In this document: positions 33,197 through 42,511 of the stretch, in pieces
Layout: every line of letters begins with the position of its first letter
Position numbering within the stretch: the stretch's first letter is position 1
From: Rhodophyticola sp017644125
Lineage (GTDB): Bacteria > Pseudomonadota > Alphaproteobacteria > Rhodobacterales > Rhodobacteraceae
Length of the DNA stretch: 64,000 nt
Assembly: GCF_042140125.1 (NCBI RefSeq)
Contig: NZ_CP159473.1
Direction: 5' to 3' (one strand)
Made by a program: the position numbers and the translations under genes
The notes under the pieces: model-generated
What the model saw: only the letters and a program-made list of their open reading frames with translations
What the model was told of the DNA's origin: nothing
The model's database searches: none

Positions 33197-35758
33197 TCAG
33201 AGCAATTCGTCATCCTCTGCTCCGCAGTCCGCGGCGGAGGCCGGGGCCCTGTCCTGCACTGCCAGCTGGGCCGCGGCCAGCTTGGCCACCGGCACCCGGT
33301 AGGGGGAGCAGGACACATAGTCGAACCCCGCCGTCCGCGAGAAGGCGATCAAGTCCGGGTGCCCGCCATGTTCACCGCAGATCGACAGGATCAGCCCGGG
33401 TCTGGCCGCGCGACCACGTTCCGCCCCGAGATGCAGCAATTCGCCCACGCCTTCGGTGTCGAGCCGCTGGAACGGGTCTTCGGGAAACACGCCCTGCTGC
33501 ACATAGGTGGACATGAAGCGCCCGGCATCGTCGCGGCTGAGCCCGTAGGTCATCTGCGTCAGGTCATTGGTTCCGAAGGACAGGAAGGCGCAGCTTTCGG
33601 CGATCTCTCCGGCGCGGAGTGCCGCGCGCGGCGTTTCGACCATCACGCCGAGCCGGTAATCGAAGGCCTTGCCGCTTTCGGCCCGGACCGCGGAGGCCAC
33701 GGCATCGACCCGGGCCTTGACCAGCTCCACCTCGCGCTTCGCGCTGACCAGCGGGATCATGATCTCGGGCACGACGGGCGCGCCGCCCTCGCTGGCCGCG
33801 ATCGTCGCCTCGAAAATCGCGCGGGCTTGCATATCGTAAATCTCGGGCACCGTAATCCCCAGCCTGACGCCGCGCATGCCCAGCATCGGGTTGAATTCCT
33901 GCAAGCTTTCGATGCGGGAGGCGACGCGGCTGACCGGCATGTCCATCGCCTCGGCCATGGCGCGGATGCCGTCACGCTCGTTGGGCAGAAACTCGTGCAG
34001 GGGCGGGTCGAACAGGCGAATACAGACCGGCTGCCCCTGCATCAGTTCGAAAAGCTCCGTGAAGTCATCGCGCTGCATGGGCAAAAGCCGGTCCAGCGCG
34101 GCGGTCCGGTCGCCCGGCTCCTCGGCAAAGATCATCTCCCGCATCACGGTCAGGCGGATCGGATCGAAGAACATGTGCTCGGTCCGGCAGAGCCCGATCC
34201 CGTCCACACCGAAGCGTTGCGCCATGGTGGCGTCTTCCACGGTGTCGGCATTGGCCCGGATGCCGATATCGCGGGCCGCGTCGGCCCAGTCCATCAGCTT
34301 GGCGAAGGCGCCGCCAAGGGCCGGTTCGATCATCGCGGCGACCCCGGCCAGAACCTCGCCCGACGAGCCATCGACGGTGATCACGTCGCCTTCGTGAAAC
34401 ACCTTGCGGCCCGGAACGGTCAGCGTTTTCTTGCGCGCGTTCAGCTGCAGCTGCGTGGCGCCCGACACGCAGGGCAGGCCCAGACCGCGGGCGATCACCG
34501 CCGCGTGGCTGGTCATCCCGCCGCGTTCGGTCAGGATCGCGTGGGCCGCATGCATCCCGCGGATATCCTCGGGGCTGGTTTCGCGGCGCACGAGGATACA
34601 GGCCTCCCCCTGCGACGCGGCGCTTTGCGCGGCCTCCGCGGTGAAGACGATCTTGCCCGAGGCCGCGCCGGGGGCCGCCGCGATGCCCTTGGTCAGCACG
34701 TCGCGGGCTGCCCTGGCATCCACTTGCCGGTGCAGCAACTGGTTCAGCGTGAAGGGGGGGATCCGGGTCATCGCCTCTTCGCGGGAGATCACGCCATCCT
34801 CGGCCAGTGCGACGGCAATCGCCACCTCGGCCCGGGCCGACCGGGTGGAGCGCACGGCGTCGAGAATGAACAGCTCGCCATTCATCAGCGTGAACTCGAT
34901 CTGCATTTCCTCGCGCAGGCGCGTCCGCATCAGGGCCGCGGCCTTGCGCAGCGCCTCCACCTGTTCGGGACAGATATCCTCCAGCGCCGGACCGCGCGCA
35001 TCGCGTTCGATGAACTGCGCATCCTGTTCGTTCAGCGCCGCGCGCCCCTGGCCCTGCGGCAGGAAGCGCCCGGTGATCTGTGGCGCGCCCCGGTCGACCG
35101 AGACGAATTGCACCACGCCCGACCCGCTGGCGCCCTGACCGATGCCAAGCGCCATCTGCTGCACCACGAGGCCGAGGCCCGCATCCGCCGGCGCGCCCTG
35201 CGCCTGCCGCAGCAGCCGCGCGGTGGTGCCTTCCCAGGCCCGCGCCATGGAGCGCAGAACCTCGGTCAGCTGCACGGTGGGGTCCTGCGGAAACGGCTCC
35301 TCCATCTCGTCTTCGAAATAGGTCTTGGCCAGCCGCGGGGTGATCGGCCCTTCGAAGACATCCGCGTCAAGACGCAGAACATCGACCGCGTAGGCCTTGA
35401 TAAAGCTCAGATAAAGCGCATCCGCCGCGTCCGGGCCGTGCAGCTTGGCCAGCCGGCTGGCCACCGCGTCATTCATGCCCACATTCAGGATCGTGCCGGG
35501 CCCGCCCCAATCCGCGGCCTGGCTGGAGGAGCGGACCGAGACCAGCGCGCCCTCGCCGAACACGCCCAGAAGTGCGGCCATGTTCGGTATCTTGCCCTTG
35601 GCGATCTGGCGCACCGTGTCGAAGGACAGGGCCACCGAAAGCGGCACCGGCAGATCGAGCCGCACCAGCCGTTGCAGGCATTTGGCCCGGCTGCCATGGC
35701 GCGTGGCCAGAACATCCGCCGTCGGCGTGATTTCCGTGAAATCGGGGGTCGTCAACAT
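33197..35758 (-). CDS. Pyruvate,phosphate dikinase-like PEP-utilising enzyme with altered nucleotide-binding domain
   Basis: The C-terminal two thirds are PPDK-like: swivel-domain His in ERGGMTSHAAVIARGLG, the TIM-barrel IGLCRTEHMFFD, FNPMLGMRGVRLGI, LSFGTNDLTQMTYGLSRDD and the catalytic Cys in SICGEHGGHPDL. The N-terminal ATP-grasp part is divergent: the usual GGKGA is GSRAK, the SMPGMMDT block reads ADWGGPGT, and the usual LQTR ends as LDAVR. Length is 853 residues against roughly 880 for PPDK. The start at 35758 has AAAGGA upstream; a second in-frame ATG at 35788 exists. The reaction is uncertain. Confidence 0.8.
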   Translation of the reverse strand: MLTTPDFTEITPTADVLATRHGSRAKCLQRLVRLDLPVPLSVALSFDTVRQIAKGKIPNMAALLGVFGEGALVSVRSSSQAADWGGPGTILNVGMNDAVASRLAKLHGPDAADALYLSFIKAYAVDVLRLDADVFEGPITPRLAKTYFEDEMEEPFPQDPTVQLTEVLRSMARAWEGTTARLLRQAQGAPADAGLGLVVQQMALGIGQGASGSGVVQFVSVDRGAPQITGRFLPQGQGRAALNEQDAQFIERDARGPALEDICPEQVEALRKAAALMRTRLREEMQIEFTLMNGELFILDAVRSTRSARAEVAIAVALAEDGVISREEAMTRIPPFTLNQLLHRQVDARAARDVLTKGIAAAPGAASGKIVFTAEAAQSAASQGEACILVRRETSPEDIRGMHAAHAILTERGGMTSHAAVIARGLGLPCVSGATQLQLNARKKTLTVPGRKVFHEGDVITVDGSSGEVLAGVAAMIEPALGGAFAKLMDWADAARDIGIRANADTVEDATMAQRFGVDGIGLCRTEHMFFDPIRLTVMREMIFAEEPGDRTAALDRLLPMQRDDFTELFELMQGQPVCIRLFDPPLHEFLPNERDGIRAMAEAMDMPVSRVASRIESLQEFNPMLGMRGVRLGITVPEIYDMQARAIFEATIAASEGGAPVVPEIMIPLVSAKREVELVKARVDAVASAVRAESGKAFDYRLGVMVETPRAALRAGEIAESCAFLSFGTNDLTQMTYGLSRDDAGRFMSTYVQQGVFPEDPFQRLDTEGVGELLHLGAERGRAARPGLILSICGEHGGHPDLIAFSRTAGFDYVSCSPYRVPVAKLAAAQLAVQDRAPASAADCGAEDDELL

Positions 35759-35913
35759 GTCTCGGCACGTCCTTTGCAGGTGCAGCATAAGATACCGCCG
35801 ATGCCCGAACTGTCCAGCATTTCATCGGAAACGATGCGTTATTAGGCAAAGCCGCGTCCTGCGGCCAACACATCGCCGGCCCGGATCGCCCCGCCCGGGG
35901 GGGGGGCGGTGGT

Positions 35914-38169
35914 TCAGCCCTCGATCCGGCCCAGATCGGCGATCCGGGTGCAGGTCTCCACGATCCGGTGCAGCAGGTTCAGCCGGTTGCGCCGGACGAT
36001 CTGGCTGTCGGCGTTCACCTTCACTGCTTCGAAAAACGCGTCGATGGGCCCGCGCAGATGGGCCATTTCGGTCATGGCGGCGGCAAAATCCTCGGCCTCC
36101 AGCGCCGGTCCGATCGCACCCTCGGCGCGTTCCAGCGCCGCGAAAAGCGCCCGCTCTTCGTCGGTCTCGGCGAATTTCACGTCCGCGCCGTAGCGATACT
36201 CCACCCCGTCGGCAGCTTCGGCCTGAGCCAGAATGTTCGCCGCGCGCTTGTAGCCTTGCAGCAGGTTTTCACCGTCTTCGGTGCCCAGAAAGCCGCCCAG
36301 GGCGCGCGCGCGCATCACGATGAGCGACAGATCGTCATGGCCGGGCATCGCGAGGCAGGCGTCGATCACGTCATGGCGGACACCTTCGCCCTTCAGGTAC
36401 ACCTTCAGCCGGTCGTGGAAAAACGCCAGCAGGTCGGTGGACAGATCCGGCACCAGATCGCCCACGCTGCGCAGGAGAGAGCCTTCGCCGGTCTGCGGCT
36501 GGTCCTTGCCGTTTTTGCGGATCGCCTCCATCACGGTTTCGAAGGCCGCGCCGAAGACGCCATGATCGGCGATTTCCTCCAGCACGTCCTCCAATGCCGC
36601 AATCTCCCCCTCCTTGGCCTCGGCCCGGTTCAGGGCGATCTTGTGTTTGACAAGCTGGCTGTCGATGAAGCGGTCCAGATTGACCCGGAGCCCGTTGCTC
36701 AGCAGGATCCGGATGACGCCGAGCGCGGCCCGCCTGAGTGCATAGGGATCCTTGGAGCCGGTGGGCTTTTCGTCGATCGCCCAGAAGCCGGTCAGCGTGT
36801 CGATCTTGTCGGCCAGCGCGACGGTCACCGACAGGGGCGCATCGGGCACCGCGTCGGAGGGGCCGAGGGGCGCGTAATGGTCCTGGGCCACGGCGGCGAT
36901 TTCGGCCGGAAAGCCCGCGGCCTCGGCGTAATATCGCCCCATAAGCCCTTGAAGTTCGGGGAATTCAAAGACCATTTCCGACGACAGGTCGAGCTTTGCG
37001 ATCCGCGCAGCCCGGTCCGCGTCATCGGGCTTGGCGCCCAGGACCGGCGCGATTTCGCGGGCCAGCCGGGCGATCCGGTCGATCCGCTCGGCCTGCGTTC
37101 CAAGGCGGGCGTGGAAGGTGACGTTGCGTAGCTGATCGGCCCATGGCCCCATCCCGTCCCGCGCGATGCGCAGGTCGTTTTCCCAGAAGAACCGGGCATC
37201 CGACAGCCGCGCGGACAGCACCTTTTCGTTGCCCGCCAGAATGGTCGCGCCGTGATCCGCCGTTTCCCGGTTCGCGACCGTGATGAACCGCTCGATCCGG
37301 CCGGTTTTCGGGTTGCGGACCGAGAAGAATTTCTGATGTTCGCGCATCGAGGTCTGCAGGACCTCCGGGGGGAGGTCCAGAAACGCCGTCCCGATCCTGC
37401 CCATCAGCACGACCGGCCATTCCACGAGGCCCGAGACCTCCGCCAGCAGCCCCTTGTCCTCGACCGGCTCCAGGCCTGCCGCAAAGGCCAGATTGCCCGC
37501 ATCCTCCCAGATATGCGCGGCCCGTTCTTCGGCCGAGAGCACGACGAATGCGCGCTTCAGCTTCGTCTCGTAATCCGCGAAGGAGGAAACGGAAAACGGC
37601 TCTGGCGCCATGAACCGGTGGCCTTCGGTCCGGTTGCCGGCGACGATCCAGTCCACCTCGAACGGCACGATTTCGGCGCCGTCTTCGGCGCTGAGCACGC
37701 AGACGATCCGGTGCAGCGGCCGCACCCAGCGCAGCGCGCCCGCGCCCCAGCGCATGGATTTGGGCCAGGGGAAATTGCGGATCACCTGCGGGATCGCCTC
37801 GGCGATGATCGTGGCGGCGGGCCGCCCCTCGGTCACGACCTGCGCGACATAGAACCGGCCCTTCTTCTCCTCGCGCAGCTCCAGCGCGTCTCTGGTGGTG
37901 CCGGTGGCGCGCAGGAACCCCTCCAGCGCCTTTTCGGGCGCGTCGTCCCGCGGCCCGCGGCGCTCTTCGCGGAGCGTGGGCGAGGCCTCGGTCAGCCCCT
38001 CGACCGTCAGCACCAGACGCCGCGGCGTCGAAAAGGCGCCCGCACTGGCATAGGTCAGCCCGGCCTCCACCAGCGCATCGGTTGCGAGACGCTTCAGGTC
38101 ATCCGCCGCGCGGGCCTGCATGCGCGCGGGAATTTCCTCGGAAAATAGCTCTAGCAGAAGATCGGGCAT
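35914..38169 (-). CDS. glyS: GlyS, glycine--tRNA ligase beta subunit
   Basis: The beta subunit of bacterial alpha2beta2 glycyl-tRNA synthetase supplies tRNA binding and HD-like domains. The 751-residue product starts with the family sequence PDLLLELFSEEIPARMQ and contains FLRATGTTRDALELREEKKGRFYV, KSMRWGAGALRWVRPLHRIV, a degenerate HD-type region, GFWAIDEKPTGSKDPYALRRAALGVIRILL, and a C-terminal DALR anticodon-binding region. It lies 1.1 kb downstream of glyQ with two other units between. Confidence 0.96.
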   Translation of the reverse strand: MPDLLLELFSEEIPARMQARAADDLKRLATDALVEAGLTYASAGAFSTPRRLVLTVEGLTEASPTLREERRGPRDDAPEKALEGFLRATGTTRDALELREEKKGRFYVAQVVTEGRPAATIIAEAIPQVIRNFPWPKSMRWGAGALRWVRPLHRIVCVLSAEDGAEIVPFEVDWIVAGNRTEGHRFMAPEPFSVSSFADYETKLKRAFVVLSAEERAAHIWEDAGNLAFAAGLEPVEDKGLLAEVSGLVEWPVVLMGRIGTAFLDLPPEVLQTSMREHQKFFSVRNPKTGRIERFITVANRETADHGATILAGNEKVLSARLSDARFFWENDLRIARDGMGPWADQLRNVTFHARLGTQAERIDRIARLAREIAPVLGAKPDDADRAARIAKLDLSSEMVFEFPELQGLMGRYYAEAAGFPAEIAAVAQDHYAPLGPSDAVPDAPLSVTVALADKIDTLTGFWAIDEKPTGSKDPYALRRAALGVIRILLSNGLRVNLDRFIDSQLVKHKIALNRAEAKEGEIAALEDVLEEIADHGVFGAAFETVMEAIRKNGKDQPQTGEGSLLRSVGDLVPDLSTDLLAFFHDRLKVYLKGEGVRHDVIDACLAMPGHDDLSLIVMRARALGGFLGTEDGENLLQGYKRAANILAQAEAADGVEYRYGADVKFAETDEERALFAALERAEGAIGPALEAEDFAAAMTEMAHLRGPIDAFFEAVKVNADSQIVRRNRLNLLHRIVETCTRIADLGRIEG

Positions 38170-38306
38170 CGTCTCACCGGGGACGGGCCGCCGGATGTGG
38201 CGGGCGTTTCATCGCTGGCGTGGATAGAACGGAGTTGGGGCAGGGTAAAGGGCTGCATGACCGCCGGAGACGGTCGGGCTTGGGGCAGGGGCCTGTGGCG
38301 GGCCGG

Positions 38307-38712
38307 TCAGATCCAGTCCAGATTGACCCGGGTGACCGGATGGGCCGCCCCCACCGCCGCGCGCAGTGCGGCGAAGCGCGGGCGCAGATCGCGGAACTTC
38401 TTTTCATGGGGCTCCGCCACGGTCAGCCGGATCAGATCGAACAGCCCCTCGGCCTGCATATGTTCCAGAAGATCAAGCTCCGCCCCTTCGATATCCATCT
38501 TGAGAAAGGCCAGTTCACCATGGGCCGCGGCCACCTCGCGGATCATCCCGGGCCGTGCGATCATCCTGACGTCGATAGCGGCGGCGTCGCTTTCGTCGAT
38601 CATGCGGCCGCCGCGGATCACCGTACTCTTGACCGACCCGTCCCTTGGGTTGTCATCGAAATTCGCGGCCCGCATCAGCCGGACCGAACCTTCGGTGACC
38701 CCGACGGCCTCT
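38307..38712 (-). pseudogene. C-terminal remnant of an FkbM-family methyltransferase
   Basis: An open frame of about 130 codons reads as the second half of an FkbM SAM-dependent methyltransferase: NREAVGVTEGSVRLM, then LAFLKMDIEGAELDLLEHMQAEGLFDLIRLTVAEPHEKKFRDL. The KMDIEGAE block is the typical FkbM signature. The SAM-binding DxGANxG part that should precede is absent; the frame runs straight into the stop region of the DUF6446 gene upstream. The only ATG (38675) would give a 122-residue fragment unable to bind SAM normally. Confidence 0.7.
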
Positions 38713-39174
38713 CTATTCCAGAGTTCCGTTCAACTGATGCCATGCGAAGCCGCGCCCGTCGGGGTAGAGCGCGATGATCCGGTCCACCCCGCGGGCGATC
38801 TCGGGCGTGGCGCGGATGGCCTGTGCCGCACCCGTCTCGATATCCGCGCCCAGTGCGAAGGCGTCATAGCAGTCGAACCAGCCCGGCGCGATCAGCGGCG
38901 CGGCGTCTTCGGCGGGCCTGCCGCCCGCCAGAACCCGCGCGGCGCTTTCGGGAGCCACCGAAAAGCAGGCCCGGAACCGCAGCGGCGAGGTCTCGGCGTC
39001 GATACCCTCGAAGTCGGTGACATCCAGCGGGATCACCGTGCCATCCGCCAGCGTCACGGGCAGCGCGGACAGCGCCACCGGCTCGTAATAGGCGCGGGTC
39101 TGGAAGTACCACAGGAAGGCGCCGAAAATCACGGTCGCAAGGACGATGACGGTAGCCATGATCTTTCCGCTCAT
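38713..39174 (-). CDS. DUF6446 family membrane-anchored protein
   Basis: A 153-residue protein with one N-terminal membrane helix (IMATVIVLATVIFGAFLWYFQTRAYYE) and a periplasmic-facing domain with Cys in RFRACFSV and GWFDCYDAF. The pattern matches the small protein often found beside glyQ in Rhodobacterales (DUF6446), whose function is unknown. It is on the glyQ strand, 128 bp downstream, and directly abuts the FkbM remnant. Confidence 0.7.
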   Translation of the reverse strand: MSGKIMATVIVLATVIFGAFLWYFQTRAYYEPVALSALPVTLADGTVIPLDVTDFEGIDAETSPLRFRACFSVAPESAARVLAGGRPAEDAAPLIAPGWFDCYDAFALGADIETGAAQAIRATPEIARGVDRIIALYPDGRGFAWHQLNGTLE

Positions 39175-39302
39175 CGGTCAGGTCCAATACGAGGTCTGAA
39201 GAGGGGCTGCTGTGGCTGAAACCGGGGCGCGACAGGCCCGCGCGCGTTTCCCGGGATCGCAGGGAGACCGGTCGGCCGGGCCGGCATCGGTTGTCATGCC
39301 CG

Positions 39303-40229
39303 TCACGACGTCCACCCGCCGGCGGCGGTGGTCACGAATGCATCGGCGCAGCGTTTGGACAGGGCCCGGACCCGACCGATATAGGCCTGTCTTTCGGTCA
39401 CGCTGATCACGCCGCGGGCGTCGAGGAGATTGAAGATGTGGGAGGCCTTGATGCACTGGTCATAGGCCGGGTGGGCCATCACGATCCGCCGGCCGGTCTT
39501 GGGGTCCACCTCCGGCGCATCGAGGATGCGGGCGCATTCGATCTCCGCGCGTTCGAAATCGCCCAGCAGCTTTTCGGTATCGGCCAGATCGAAATTCCAC
39601 CGCGAATACTCCGCCTCCGTCTGGCGGAAGACGTCGCCATAGCTCAGCGCGATCGCCGATTGCGGATCGTTGAACGGCATGTCCATCACATGGTCCACGC
39701 CCAGAACATACATCGCCAGACGTTCCAGCCCGTAAGTCAGCTCCCCCGAGACCGGGTGGCAGTCATGCCCGCCGACCTGCTGGAAATAGGTGAACTGGCT
39801 GACTTCCATGCCGTCGCACCAGACCTCCCAGCCGAGACCCCAGGCGCCCAGTGTCGGGCTTTCCCAGTCGTCTTCCACGAAGCGGATATCGTGCAGGTCC
39901 ATCTCGATGCCGATCGCCTCCAGCGAGCCCAGATAGAGCGCCTGCAGATCGGGGGGGCTGGGTTTGATCAGCACCTGATACTGGTAGTAATGCTGCAACC
40001 GGTTCGGGTTTTCGCCATAGCGCCCGTCGGTCGGGCGCCGCGAGGGCTGCACATAGGCCGCGGTCCAGGGCCGCGTTCCCAGGGATCGCAGCGTCGTGGC
40101 GGGGTGGAACGTGCCCGCGCCCACCTCCATGTCGTAGGGTTGCAGGATCGCGCAGCCCTGCGCCGCCCAGTAGGTTTGCAGCCGCAGGATGATTTCCTGA
40201 AAACTCTTCGGTCGGACGGGTTCGGACAT
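39303..40229 (-). CDS. glyQ: GlyQ, glycine--tRNA ligase alpha subunit
   Basis: The catalytic alpha subunit of the alpha2beta2 glycyl-tRNA synthetase. The 308 residues carry the class II motifs in their usual wording: SFQEIILRLQTYWAAQGCAILQPYDMEVGAGTFHPATTLRSLG, PWTAAYVQPSRRPTDGRYGENPNRLQHYYQYQVLIKP, and THE-type motif 3 sequences such as YGLERLAMYVLGVD. It is divergent from the SPOR-domain gene at 40401. Confidence 0.97.
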   Translation of the reverse strand: MSEPVRPKSFQEIILRLQTYWAAQGCAILQPYDMEVGAGTFHPATTLRSLGTRPWTAAYVQPSRRPTDGRYGENPNRLQHYYQYQVLIKPSPPDLQALYLGSLEAIGIEMDLHDIRFVEDDWESPTLGAWGLGWEVWCDGMEVSQFTYFQQVGGHDCHPVSGELTYGLERLAMYVLGVDHVMDMPFNDPQSAIALSYGDVFRQTEAEYSRWNFDLADTEKLLGDFERAEIECARILDAPEVDPKTGRRIVMAHPAYDQCIKASHIFNLLDARGVISVTERQAYIGRVRALSKRCADAFVTTAAGGWTS

Positions 40230-40400
40230 GGATCATTTCCGGTAGTTTATGGGCACGGGCCTGCATACTGGCGCCCCCAGCAGGGGTCAATTGGCGCAGC
40301 GGTCATATTTCAACGTGCAAATCCCCCCCGCTTTGCTAAAAAGCGCCGATAAGAGGCGGGCATTCCGGCCCTGAAACCAGACGATACGGGGTTTGTCTTT

Positions 40401-42188
40401 ATGAAACGCGGCTTTGCGCAACTGTGTCTTGCGATTGGTATTGTTTTCTGCGCGGCGGCATTTTCCGCCAATGGCGCGCTGGCGCAGGAGCGGGTCTGGG
40501 TCCAGATCGAGGCGCATCCCGATCTCGCAACGGCGGAATCCCGGGTCCGCGCCTATTCGCGGCTGATCGACAATGTGAACGGCTACCGGCTGGCCTCGGG
40601 CTGGTACGCGCTGGCGCTGGGCCCGTTCACGCGGGCGACGGCGGACCAGCAGCTTGCCAACCTGCGCGCGCAGGGCCTGATCCCGCGCGACAGCTATATC
40701 GAGCTGGGCACGATCTATCGGCAGCAATTCTGGCCCGTCGGGGCCAACACGCTGACCGCCGAGCCCGTGGCGCCGGTTGCCCCGGCCCCCGCCGCGCCCG
40801 GCGTTGCCGCCGAGCCCGTCCTCATCACCGAGCCCGCCACCCCGGCAGCGCCCGTCACCGTGCCGGAGGAGACGGCGGCGGAGGCCCGCCAGTCGGAGCG
40901 TGCGCTGGACCGGCCCGCGCGCGAGGCGTTGCAGATCGCCCTGCAGTGGTTCGGGTTCTACCGCGCGGGCATCGACGGCGCTTTCGGCCCCGGCACGCGG
41001 CGCGCGATGTCGGACTGGCAGGCGGCGGAGGGTCTTGAGCCCACCGGCGTCCTGACCACCCGCCAGCGGGCGCAGCTGCTGGATGCCTATGCCGGCGAAC
41101 TGGCCTCGCTGGGCATGGCGCCGGTCCGCGACACCCGCGCGGGTATCGAGATCAACCTGCCGATGGCGATGGTCCGCTTCGACCGCTACGAATACCCGTT
41201 CGCGCATTACAGCAGCGTCAACGGGTCCGGCGTGCAGGTTCTGCTGATTTCCCAGCGCGGCGACCGGGCCACGCTGCACGGTCTTTACGAGATCATGCAG
41301 ACGCTGGAAATCGTGCCGCTTGACGGCGAGCGGACGCGGGGCAATGACAGTTTCCTGCTGACCGGACAGAGCGCCAGCCTGCGGTCGCATACGGTCGCGC
41401 GGCTGCAGGACGGGCAGGTCAAGGGCTTCACCCTGATCTGGCCGCCCGAACGGGACGAGCAGATGGCCCGTGTCCTGCCGATGATGGAGCAGAGCCTGAC
41501 CTTTCTTGACGGCGCGCTGGACCCCGGCGCGACCGATCCCGATTCGGAGCAGGGCATCGACCTGATCGCCGGGCTGGAGGTGCGCCGCCCGGATATCAGC
41601 CGTTCGGGCTTCTATGTCGACGCGCAGGGCACGGTTCTGACCACAAGCGAGGTGGTGGGGCAGTGCACCCGGCTTCTGATCGACGATGTGCATGAGGCGG
41701 AACTGGCCTATCGCGACGACGATCTGGGCCTTGCCATTCTCAGCCCGCAATCCCGGCTGGCGCCGATTTCCTATGCGGCCTTTGCCGCCGCGCCCGCGCG
41801 GCTGCGCTCGGATATCGCGGTGGCCGGTTTCCCCTTCGACGGAGCGCTGTCCACCGCGTCGCTGACCTTCGGCACATTGGCCGATCTGACCGGGCTGAAC
41901 GGCGAGCAGACGATCCAGCGGCTGGATATCGCGGCGCAGGACAGTGAGGCGGGGGGGCCGGTTCTGGACAGCACGGGCGCGGTGCTTGGCATGATGTTGT
42001 CGGGCGACGGCACGGGGCGGGCGCTGCCCGATGATGTGAGCTTCGCGCTGCGCGCCGACCAGCTCAACATCGTGCTGGCCGAAGCCGGGATCACGCCCGC
42101 GATCGCGCCCGGCGGTCAGGCCCTCGGCCGGGAGGCGCTGGCCCGTCTGGGCGCGAACATGACCGTTCTTGTGAGCTGTTGGAACTAG
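40401..42188 (+). CDS. Exported SPOR + peptidoglycan-binding + trypsin-like pseudoprotease
   Basis: A 595-residue exported protein. After a signal peptide (AIGIVFCAAAFSANGALAQE) comes a SPOR-like repeat (RVWVQIEAHPDLATAESRVRAY...GWYALALGPF, residues about 31-112), a Pro/Ala linker, a PG_binding_1 domain (ALQIALQWFGFYRAGIDGAFGPGTRRAMSDWQ, about 172-230), and a C-terminal chymotrypsin-fold domain. In the last, the His motif reads VLTTSEVVGQC (about 416; usual form TxAHVV), the Asp is kept (DDDLGLAIL, about 440), and the Ser loop reads SEAGGPVLDSTG (about 516; usual form NSGGP). His and Ser are thus replaced, so it should bind but not cut. Probably a periplasmic cell-wall protein. Confidence 0.82.
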   Translation: MKRGFAQLCLAIGIVFCAAAFSANGALAQERVWVQIEAHPDLATAESRVRAYSRLIDNVNGYRLASGWYALALGPFTRATADQQLANLRAQGLIPRDSYIELGTIYRQQFWPVGANTLTAEPVAPVAPAPAAPGVAAEPVLITEPATPAAPVTVPEETAAEARQSERALDRPAREALQIALQWFGFYRAGIDGAFGPGTRRAMSDWQAAEGLEPTGVLTTRQRAQLLDAYAGELASLGMAPVRDTRAGIEINLPMAMVRFDRYEYPFAHYSSVNGSGVQVLLISQRGDRATLHGLYEIMQTLEIVPLDGERTRGNDSFLLTGQSASLRSHTVARLQDGQVKGFTLIWPPERDEQMARVLPMMEQSLTFLDGALDPGATDPDSEQGIDLIAGLEVRRPDISRSGFYVDAQGTVLTTSEVVGQCTRLLIDDVHEAELAYRDDDLGLAILSPQSRLAPISYAAFAAAPARLRSDIAVAGFPFDGALSTASLTFGTLADLTGLNGEQTIQRLDIAAQDSEAGGPVLDSTGAVLGMMLSGDGTGRALPDDVSFALRADQLNIVLAEAGITPAIAPGGQALGREALARLGANMTVLVSCWN

Positions 42189-42511
42189 CGCGTCCGGCGG
42201 ACGGATGCGGGGGGCTGCGACACGCCCGCGCGGCCCGGGGTGACAGGGCACCACGGGGCCTTGGACGACGGCGCGGCCCGTTCAGGCGGATCGGGAGCAT
42301 CCCGAAACCCGCGTGACGGGCCCGCTGCGCAAGGCGCGGAGGGGTGCTTTGCGGGGCAGGGGCGGTGCCCGTTTTCAGCCGGACGGGCGCGGGGGGCCAG
42401 ATGGCGCGGGCCGCCAAATCCTGTGCTTTGCCGGCCCTTCCCCTTGCAGCGCATCGCAATATGTTGCATCCCGCGACCACAGTTTTCACCGACAAACCTC
42501 CCGAGGACGAT
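42189..42511. other. Non-coding stretch upstream of cobS
   Basis: These 323 bp hold no convincing gene on either strand; the open frames present are shadows. The sequence is very GC-rich at first and becomes more balanced close to cobS. I looked for the conserved B12-box wording of a cobalamin riboswitch and did not find it. A promoter for cobS is presumably here but cannot be placed. Confidence 0.5.

Noticed and set aside
42189..42511. Cobalamin riboswitch before cobS
   Set aside because: The conserved B12-box wording was not found; only GC-rich hairpins are present. A covariance search would settle it.
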